Below are positions 31,812-38,648 of a stretch of 41,320 nucleotides of DNA, in pieces (position 1 is the stretch's first letter; the number at the start of each line of letters is the position of its first letter). Position numbers and translations under genes: made by a program. The notes below the pieces were generated by a model, which was given only the letters and a program-made list of their open reading frames with translations, was not told where the DNA came from and did no database searches. Source of the DNA: an uncultured Candidatus Competibacteraceae bacterium. GTDB taxonomy: Bacteria > Pseudomonadota > Gammaproteobacteria > Competibacterales > Competibacteraceae. The stretch covers positions 1 to 41,320 of the forward strand of contig CAIRMO010000079.1 in assembly GCA_903879705.1 (NCBI GenBank), written 5' to 3'.

Positions 31812-34800
31812 TCAAGGCGCTTCGGCGAGGAGGCTGACATTCAGCGGCATTCTTAATCCCTCACCGTAGTACATCCCCCGGTACTTGGGCATTTGTTTCA
31901 TCCGATCCGCATACAGCGCTACCTTGTCGGCTACAGCGAAGTTTTTGGCCATCAATTTGGCGTCGGCCTCGCCGAGGCGCAGCGCCAGATAGTTGGCGAC
32001 CGCGGTAAAGAGCGAGGGATCGAAGTCACCGGCTTCCTGAGAAGCCACCACGAACGCGATGCCATATTTGCGGCATTCCTTGACCATCGTTGGAATCAGC
32101 TTGAGCCGGGCCGCCCGGTGCGCTTCATCGAAAATCACGGCGTGGGTGATGCGTGGCTGTGGGCCGCGCCGAAACATGGTCTGGTACAGGTTGTACAGCA
32201 CGAAGGTGGCGAAGGCCCGTTGCAGGTAGTCATTCTGGGTGCCGTGAATCTCAATCAAGGTCAGCCGGGCTTGATCCAGCAGGCTGGGCAATGCGCCGCC
32301 GGCGTCGAACAGGCGGTAGTCGTCCAGTTCGCTAAACCGGTTGAGCAGGGTCAGCAATCCCCGGTCAGGTTTGGGATCGGCGCGGAGCAGGTCGAGAAAG
32401 GCGCGGAAGGCCGGCGTTGTACCGCGTTGCGCGGGTCCCCAGCCCTGATCCAGGTAGCTTTGTTTCAGCGCCTCGCGTAACCGGCCCAGTTGTACGTCGC
32501 CCAGTTCGGGAAATATCGCGGCAAAGATGTCGCGCAGCATCCCCACATTGTCGAGATAGGCCAGCGACGCAGCGCCATCGACTTGCAACGGGTTAAAGCC
32601 CAAGCCGGCGTAGCGCACCGTCAGCGGTGGATCGGCTAGGCGCTCGGTCAGCTTTTCGTCAATGTCCTGGTGGTAGGAAAAAACAATCGGGGTAATGGCT
32701 TGCGCTGTGAGTTGCTGGCAGAGGTTGATCAGGCAGGTGGTTTTGCCCATGCCGGGCAGGCCGAGAATCATCAGGTGCGGATTGGCTTTGATGCTGGGTC
32801 GCCAGATCACCGGGTCATCGCCCGATTCCCGGTAGCCGAGCAGAATCTCGGCAGACTGATTCGGATTTGCCCCTGCCAAGGGCGGGCGGTCTGAAGGGTT
32901 GGGGGTCTCGCTGGATGGGTCGAACCACCCCGGCGCTTTGCGCCACCCCTCCTTGTCCAAGGAGGGGAGAACGGCCAAGTTGACCAGTAGAGTTTTCAGC
33001 GCGGTTGGCGCTGGAGTGGAATCGGGGGCGAGCGGAATACCCGGTTCTGGCAGCAGGTCGGGGCCGAATAACCACAGGGGCGCTTCGCCGCCGTGGCTGA
33101 TTTCGGCGGGTTGCCGCCCGTGGTATTCCGGGCAGAACACGAAGCCGGCCCGTTGCAATTCGCCCAGTGCCGGCGGATCGGTGGCTTTCGTGACCAGCCG
33201 GTCGATTTCCCGCATCGCCCGCTGGAAAGCGTCTTCATTCAAGGTATGGCGACGGCCCTTGCGGGCGTAGAAGCGCAGGATGCGAGCCAGCCAGGCGCGA
33301 TGGACGGTTTTTTCCAGAGCGGACGTTCTGGGGCCAAACAGTTGGTCCCAGCGCCGGCAGGAAGCGTCGATCTGCTGTTCCATGGTTTCCGCCAGGTCCG
33401 GAGCGCGGGCGGTTTTGAGATAGCGCCGAAACTTGACCTCGATGAACGCAATCCGCAGTCCGCTGCCTTTTTTGGGGGCGCTGATGTACAGCAGATCGGC
33501 CCGCTGTTCGTTGCCGGGCAGGGCTTTATCCGGTTCGCGGAACAGTTCGGGGACATCGTCCAGCGGAATGAAAAAGCCTTCGGTCAGCGCCAGCCAAATC
33601 GGGTCGGCCTCGCTGGCTTGGGCGCAATGGCGGTGAACCAGGGCGACCGCGATCATTTCCTGCGGGGTGTGGCCCAGACCCGCCAGCCGTAGCGCCAGTC
33701 GCCCACTCACCGCCCGCAACGCATTGAGCAGAAATTCGCAGTTGCGTTGACTGGCGGACAGCCCCATTTCGTTCAACGCGCCGTCCAGGAGATGCCGCAC
33801 TTCGTCGAAGCTGCTGGTAGAGGTGATCAGTTGCAGGAAGCCGAGATCATCGCGTTCCGGCACACAGTCAATCAGGTAGGCGTCGTAGACCAGCGGCAGG
33901 TCGCGGGGAGAATCAAAATACTCCAGCCCGGCGTTGCGGTCGGCGGTGATCACCCAATCACAGAGACGGTGCAGGTTTTCCAGCAGGTTGGCCTGTTCGG
34001 CATCCACTTCGGTCAACAGCACCGGCCAGTCTTCGGCATTGCCGCCCAGATGGCGGGCGACGGCTTGCAAAATGACGCTGTGCAGCTTGATTTGGCGGGT
34101 GGTGAGCAGTTTGGTCGCGGGATGGGATTCCCCTTTCGGATCAGCGGGAATGAAGCTGATCCAGTGGGGAGGCGTTCCGGGTCGAAACTCGCGGGTCGGC
34201 ATCAGGGTGAGGCCGTGCGCTTCGAGAACGCCGCCGGCGGGCAAACTGGATAGCGGGCGGCAGACCACGCGGGAGGTGAACACATCGAAGGTCAGCGCCA
34301 GATGCGCGGGCGTTGACGGGATGGGCGTATCGCGCCGCGCCCAGCGCAAGCGGGGCAAATTGACGCCGCCGGGACGCGATACACTGGCCATGAACCAGCG
34401 ATCTTCTTCCGGGACTGAGCCAGCCCCGCTGCGGCGGCGTTCTACCGTGGCGGAGAGGAAGCGCCCGGTCAGCTCGGTCGCCTGCCCGGCTGCGGGATAC
34501 AGGTCGAGTTCGTAGCAGAGATCGTGTTCCTCGCGGCGTAACTGTTGATGATCGGGCAACTCCGCTTCTTCATCGTTGATGACCGGGAGCGCTTTGCCGA
34601 GGGCGCGGGCGACCGGCATGGCGTCGCCAGCCCGCAAGGCGTGAACCTGAATCCGCCGGTAATCGGGATGCAGGTACAGATAGCGGCGAACTTCTTCAGC
34701 CAAGGCCAGCGCCGCGCTTTTACCAACCGTGGGGGCAGCGTTGTCGCCGTCGCCGATTAACCGCGCCAGCAACGCCACAGTCGCTTTCGGTTCTGGATCG

Positions 34801-36791
34801 CTAACCGGGGTCAGGGCAATGGCGTGAAAACCGAGGGTGTCGGCAAACACAAAGGTTTCGCCGGGATTCAGTCCGGGCAGAAAGGCCGGGTGGTGAGCGC
34901 CGGTGACGGTTTCCAGCAGGTGCTTGATTTTAGGGGCAGCCAGATCTTCGGTGTAGCGGTGATGCTCGACCAGTAAATCGAAACTTTGTTGCCACGCGAC
35001 GCGCAACGGGTGAGTTGGTAGCACAATCAATCCCAGACAGCGCCCGGCGAGAGAAACAACTTCCAAGGTGTGAATCAGGGTTAATTCAGGCGGACTCGTT
35101 TTCCAGACCTCATTGGCTGCCAATACATACATATTAAAGACTTTTGCATCGTTATAAATGAAGCCAAGCGGCCCTTGACTGCCGTTGAGCCACTCAACGA
35201 ACTTTCGTGATGCCTGAATCAGTTTTTCCGCTGATAAATCACTATCAGCCGGAATAAATTCCGCTGCGCCAACCCGTGTGCCATCGGCCCGAACCCGTAA
35301 TCGCCAGCGCCCTAAAGCGCCTTCCTTTTTTACCCAATCAGTAGCCAGTTCAGCGAGTAATGGCGAACCAAAAATTCGTGCAATCTTATTTTCCCAGTGA
35401 CAGGTGATGTAGCCATTTTTGTCGTGACTAAAGATTTGTTCATTATGGAACTGCTCCAACAACTGTTTGTACGATTCGCCATCCGGGGCAATATGTGTTA
35501 CGGCTAAGGCAAGGGTTGGATAAACTTTACCGCTACCTCTAGTGACTGTTTCTGAATGGTCTTGGCCAAAACAAAGGATGAAATCTTCACTTTCGGTTTC
35601 GCAGGCATTCTCACCCAAAGCGCGAATGACCACTTGTGGTTCAAATAGCGCTTTCTCATCCAACTCATCGAAACTGTCTTGAGTGAATATGGCTTTCTGG
35701 ATCGGTTTACCGGAATGTGAAATATGGGTTTCCGCCAATATATCCTGTTCGGTGCGAACTGAAACGACATAATCAATGGCTCCCTTAGCTAGAGTGTCTG
35801 GTTCCACCCGCCATTGGACTTCAAGGCGAGCGCGTTCCTTGGGATTATCGTCATCGGGATTGAGTAAGAGCATCAAACGTCGTTGGGTTTTTTTATTTTC
35901 CGCAGATTCGCCATTTTCAGATAGGCCGGACCATTTTAATGGCTTACCGCTTTTCCCACGCCAAGGCAACCAGTGAATAGATTGGAGCGCTTGTTCTTCA
36001 AATAAACCAGGATGCAGCCGGTTGAGATAAAAATCCGCTTCATCTTCAACACGTGCCAGTGCTTCTAAACGTGGCAGCCGTTCAGTTTCACGCAAAAAGT
36101 TGATTAATCGATGTTCAGTTTCTTTGTTAAGGGCATTGAGTTTGAGGGTTTCTACCCGCTGTTCTGGAGTCAGGCGCACCCCTTGGATAGGAAACAGTTT
36201 TTCGGCCAAAATGGCGGATCGATCCAAATCCTGTTCACTAGGTTTATCGCCAATAGCGACCGGCCATAAGCCAATTTCTGGCAATGCCTTGCCGACTTCC
36301 TCAACATCCTGAGCGGCGCGACACAAGTAGATAAAAACACTCCAAGGAACCAGAGCGCGTTGTCGCCCCACTCGCCAGGCTTTAGTCAATGCCTTTTTGA
36401 CAAACAGTTTATAATTTTTAGGCAATTGACTACGAGCTAACTCATGGGCAGCATCAAATAACTCGCGTTCGCCAATTTCCCGTGCTGCGCTATAAATACC
36501 GTCCATCCCAGCGCCTGCCATAGCAGAATCCACCAGCAATAGCGTGGCGTCTTGTTTATCCTCACGCCATTCAACTGCCCGGTCCGCAGTAATCAAGCGT
36601 TGATCGGTTTGTTCTAATTCAACCACAGCAGCAATTTGCCAACCCATGATCTTGAAACGGGAATCTTTCGCCAAAATACGGACGATGTCAGGCGGCAAGC
36701 AACGGACATAGGCCATTCCACCTAATGTGGGTCGTCCTAACAATTTGGCAAATGTTTTAGCGAGCAGTGGGACTGCGTTATCAGGCAACAT
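31812..36791 (-). CDS. MAD8-like defence protein: PD-(D/E)XK nuclease motif plus HerA/FtsK-type ATPase
   Basis: A 1659-residue protein. ATG 36791 is chosen because GGAG lies seven bases upstream; the GTG at 36806 overlaps that site. The N-terminal ~1000 residues have no motif I recognise. A nuclease-like core follows: Asp1099 (ADLLYIS), then Glu1118 and Lys1120 in IAFIEVKFR, the D...ExK arrangement of PD-(D/E)XK enzymes. The C-terminal domain is a P-loop ATPase of the HerA/FtsK/VirB4 type: Walker A GLPGMGKT (1344-1351), Walker B VIFDEAH (Asp1555, Glu1556) and then FVVASQEAGDF. Size, order and position after a kinase and a mid-size protein match MAD8 of MADS; DptH of the Dpt system is a related alternative. 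Its start overlaps mad7 by 11 bases. An in-frame repeat sits at 32921-32968. Confidence 0.82.
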   Translation of the reverse strand: MLPDNAVPLLAKTFAKLLGRPTLGGMAYVRCLPPDIVRILAKDSRFKIMGWQIAAVVELEQTDQRLITADRAVEWREDKQDATLLLVDSAMAGAGMDGIYSAAREIGERELFDAAHELARSQLPKNYKLFVKKALTKAWRVGRQRALVPWSVFIYLCRAAQDVEEVGKALPEIGLWPVAIGDKPSEQDLDRSAILAEKLFPIQGVRLTPEQRVETLKLNALNKETEHRLINFLRETERLPRLEALARVEDEADFYLNRLHPGLFEEQALQSIHWLPWRGKSGKPLKWSGLSENGESAENKKTQRRLMLLLNPDDDNPKERARLEVQWRVEPDTLAKGAIDYVVSVRTEQDILAETHISHSGKPIQKAIFTQDSFDELDEKALFEPQVVIRALGENACETESEDFILCFGQDHSETVTRGSGKVYPTLALAVTHIAPDGESYKQLLEQFHNEQIFSHDKNGYITCHWENKIARIFGSPLLAELATDWVKKEGALGRWRLRVRADGTRVGAAEFIPADSDLSAEKLIQASRKFVEWLNGSQGPLGFIYNDAKVFNMYVLAANEVWKTSPPELTLIHTLEVVSLAGRCLGLIVLPTHPLRVAWQQSFDLLVEHHRYTEDLAAPKIKHLLETVTGAHHPAFLPGLNPGETFVFADTLGFHAIALTPVSDPEPKATVALLARLIGDGDNAAPTVGKSAALALAEEVRRYLYLHPDYRRIQVHALRAGDAMPVARALGKALPVINDEEAELPDHQQLRREEHDLCYELDLYPAAGQATELTGRFLSATVERRRSGAGSVPEEDRWFMASVSRPGGVNLPRLRWARRDTPIPSTPAHLALTFDVFTSRVVCRPLSSLPAGGVLEAHGLTLMPTREFRPGTPPHWISFIPADPKGESHPATKLLTTRQIKLHSVILQAVARHLGGNAEDWPVLLTEVDAEQANLLENLHRLCDWVITADRNAGLEYFDSPRDLPLVYDAYLIDCVPERDDLGFLQLITSTSSFDEVRHLLDGALNEMGLSASQRNCEFLLNALRAVSGRLALRLAGLGHTPQEMIAVALVHRHCAQASEADPIWLALTEGFFIPLDDVPELFREPDKALPGNEQRADLLYISAPKKGSGLRIAFIEVKFRRYLKTARAPDLAETMEQQIDASCRRWDQLFGPRTSALEKTVHRAWLARILRFYARKGRRHTLNEDAFQRAMREIDRLVTKATDPPALGELQRAGFVFCPEYHGRQPAEISHGGEAPLWLFGPDLLPEPGIPLAPDSTPAPTALKTLLVNLAVLPSLDKEGWRKAPGWFDPSSETPNPSDRPPLAGANPNQSAEILLGYRESGDDPVIWRPSIKANPHLMILGLPGMGKTTCLINLCQQLTAQAITPIVFSYHQDIDEKLTERLADPPLTVRYAGLGFNPLQVDGAASLAYLDNVGMLRDIFAAIFPELGDVQLGRLREALKQSYLDQGWGPAQRGTTPAFRAFLDLLRADPKPDRGLLTLLNRFSELDDYRLFDAGGALPSLLDQARLTLIEIHGTQNDYLQRAFATFVLYNLYQTMFRRGPQPRITHAVIFDEAHRAARLKLIPTMVKECRKYGIAFVVASQEAGDFDPSLFTAVANYLALRLGEADAKLMAKNFAVADKVALYADRMKQMPKYRGMYYGEGLRMPLNVSLLAEAP
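32921..32968. repeat. Dispersed repeat inserted in frame in the mad8-like gene
   Basis: CGAACCACCCCGGCGCTTTGCGCCACCCCTCCTTGTCCAAGGAGGGG is nearly identical to the arms of the repeat at 4-129, with both GGCGC/GCGCC and CCCCTCCTT/AAGGAGGGG hairpins. It is read in frame as PSLDKEGWRKAPGWF and lies in the linker between the nuclease motif and the ATPase domain, so it need not disrupt either. Confidence 0.9.
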
Positions 36792-38589
36792 TGGAAATCT
36801 CCACACGGTAATGCGGTTTTAATTGTTTCATGCTTTCAGCATCATTGACCCCAATCAGCAATCCCAAGTCGCGCAATCGCCGCTCCAGATAAGCCTTGTT
36901 ACGCAATAGCATTTCCTGTGGAATTGGTTGGCCTGGTGGTTCCTGGGCAATGTAAAGACCATAGCGATCTCGCAGCAGCTTGATGAAGCCTTGCAAAGAC
37001 AAAGGTGCAGGTTCCGTAGCGGTCCGGTACAGGTGACGATGCACCAAAAACTCCAATAACGGCGTGGTGAGTACAATGGAGCGTAAATCGATCCGGCGAT
37101 TTGATCCGGATTGACTGCGTAGTACTCGGCGCTTGATGGAAAGTCCATTAGGTTGATCAGTCATCATTGCATTTTCTAGACATCTAACATAGTGAGTTCT
37201 TTGAAGTTTATCACCCATTAATTCGCATAAAGTCTCAGCTAAGCGCAAAGCCGGGTCGCCTTGGCTATGGCGAAGACGATGGGCAATTTCAGGTTCAGCT
37301 ATATCTGGATCGTTTTCCAGCAGTTCAGCCAAGCGCTGGCAATCTTCATCTAATGCGTCGGCAATAGCCTCAGATCGTGGATGCCGTTCCTGATAGATTT
37401 CACCTAACAGATTGATCCACTCAGTGGCATTCGGGATGTTGGATGGAAGAGAGTCTCGCAACCTTCGATCAATGCGAACTCGGTCATCTAACACCCGCAA
37501 CAACATCATCAGTAACGGCAGTCTTTCAAAACGGCGAATACCTTCTGATGCTGAACCTTCGGATAGATCACGCAATATCTTATCTTGTCCATGTGAACAA
37601 TCTATGAATAGCGGAATGGAAATTTGCTGTTTTTGTTCAGGGACTTGACCAGTGACTTCCCAAACAGTAAGCAGATTGGCAGTAGACAGCAGCAAGTTGG
37701 TCATTCCTAAGCCAATTCCTGCCTCCAGCATTTGTAAAAAGGCTTGGCGTGGCACAGTACCGCCATACGTCAAGATAAATATGCTCAGGTCTTCACGCAA
37801 TGTTTCAGCGGCACCATCTGCCAAGGGATGTCGATTGAAAATTCGCTCGATATCCGTTCCCTTAGCTTTGAGGGGGGCGCTGCCACAGGCTTGTGCTGTA
37901 CGGACAGCGAGTAATTCATCTATGCCAAAGTTGATTGCGTTTTCTTCAACAAAAAAATCCGATGTTAAATTGCTGGTATTTTGGCCTTGAATAATCATCT
38001 GTTGTCCGAACAAAGCCAGCAATGCGTTATCAGCAAAACCCGCTCCAATAGAGAATTGTTTTTTCTGATTTCGGTTGCCTGATTCAAGATATTGACCAGT
38101 CTCTTGTTGAGCAAGTAGAACCGTCAATAATTCAGGCACACCGCGTAAATGATTTGCTTCCTTCGGCAAGTCAAGCCAACTTGACAGGTAATGTGTAGGG
38201 AAAGCCCGTTGCACTTGTTCAATATGACCCAAAGCACGTCCTCTGTTTTCCAGGCAATATGCCAACAATAAATCACCGAGTAAGGATTGACCTATTTCAT
38301 CATTAAAACTATCCAAAGTCGATTCTGGTTTGGCTAATCGTTTAGCGACATCAGCAATCGTCGGTGGTTTTTGAATTTTCCCTTCCTGCTGACAAAAAGT
38401 TTCGATAAATTTACCTTTACCACGTCGATGACCCCAACGGGCCATGTACAAGATCGCTGGCAAGAGAGCGCCAATATCAAAATCCTGCGGGGTCATAGGT
38501 AAAACCGGCAAATAATTCGCCGTCCAAAGCGCGTCGGCGCGTTGTTTGGTCAACGATTCTTCAACGATGTTGCGAGCGGTGCGGGGCAT
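36781..38589 (-). CDS. MAD7-like defence protein, function unknown
   Basis: A 602-residue soluble, mostly helical protein with no catalytic motif that I recognise, no signal peptide and no membrane segment. Distinguishing segments include GALLPAILYMARWGHRRGKGKF near residue 45 and a C-terminal region that looks winged-helix-like (PLSLQGFIKLLRDRYGLYIA...LLRNKAYLERRLRDLGLL, ~525-580). The ATG is preceded by TTGAGG eight bases upstream. It lies 59 bases after the kinase gene and overlaps the ATPase gene by 11. The assignment to MAD7 rests on size and on its place between a MAD6-like kinase and a MAD8-like ATPase, not on its own motifs. A DptG-like role is the alternative. It is AT-richer than the kinase gene. 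Confidence 0.65.
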   Translation of the reverse strand: MPRTARNIVEESLTKQRADALWTANYLPVLPMTPQDFDIGALLPAILYMARWGHRRGKGKFIETFCQQEGKIQKPPTIADVAKRLAKPESTLDSFNDEIGQSLLGDLLLAYCLENRGRALGHIEQVQRAFPTHYLSSWLDLPKEANHLRGVPELLTVLLAQQETGQYLESGNRNQKKQFSIGAGFADNALLALFGQQMIIQGQNTSNLTSDFFVEENAINFGIDELLAVRTAQACGSAPLKAKGTDIERIFNRHPLADGAAETLREDLSIFILTYGGTVPRQAFLQMLEAGIGLGMTNLLLSTANLLTVWEVTGQVPEQKQQISIPLFIDCSHGQDKILRDLSEGSASEGIRRFERLPLLMMLLRVLDDRVRIDRRLRDSLPSNIPNATEWINLLGEIYQERHPRSEAIADALDEDCQRLAELLENDPDIAEPEIAHRLRHSQGDPALRLAETLCELMGDKLQRTHYVRCLENAMMTDQPNGLSIKRRVLRSQSGSNRRIDLRSIVLTTPLLEFLVHRHLYRTATEPAPLSLQGFIKLLRDRYGLYIAQEPPGQPIPQEMLLRNKAYLERRLRDLGLLIGVNDAESMKQLKPHYRVEISNVA

Positions 38590-38648
38590 AGTGTGGCCTC
38601 AAGTGAAGTTGAAAATGATGCTTAAACTGCTAACTCCTGTAAAACGAC

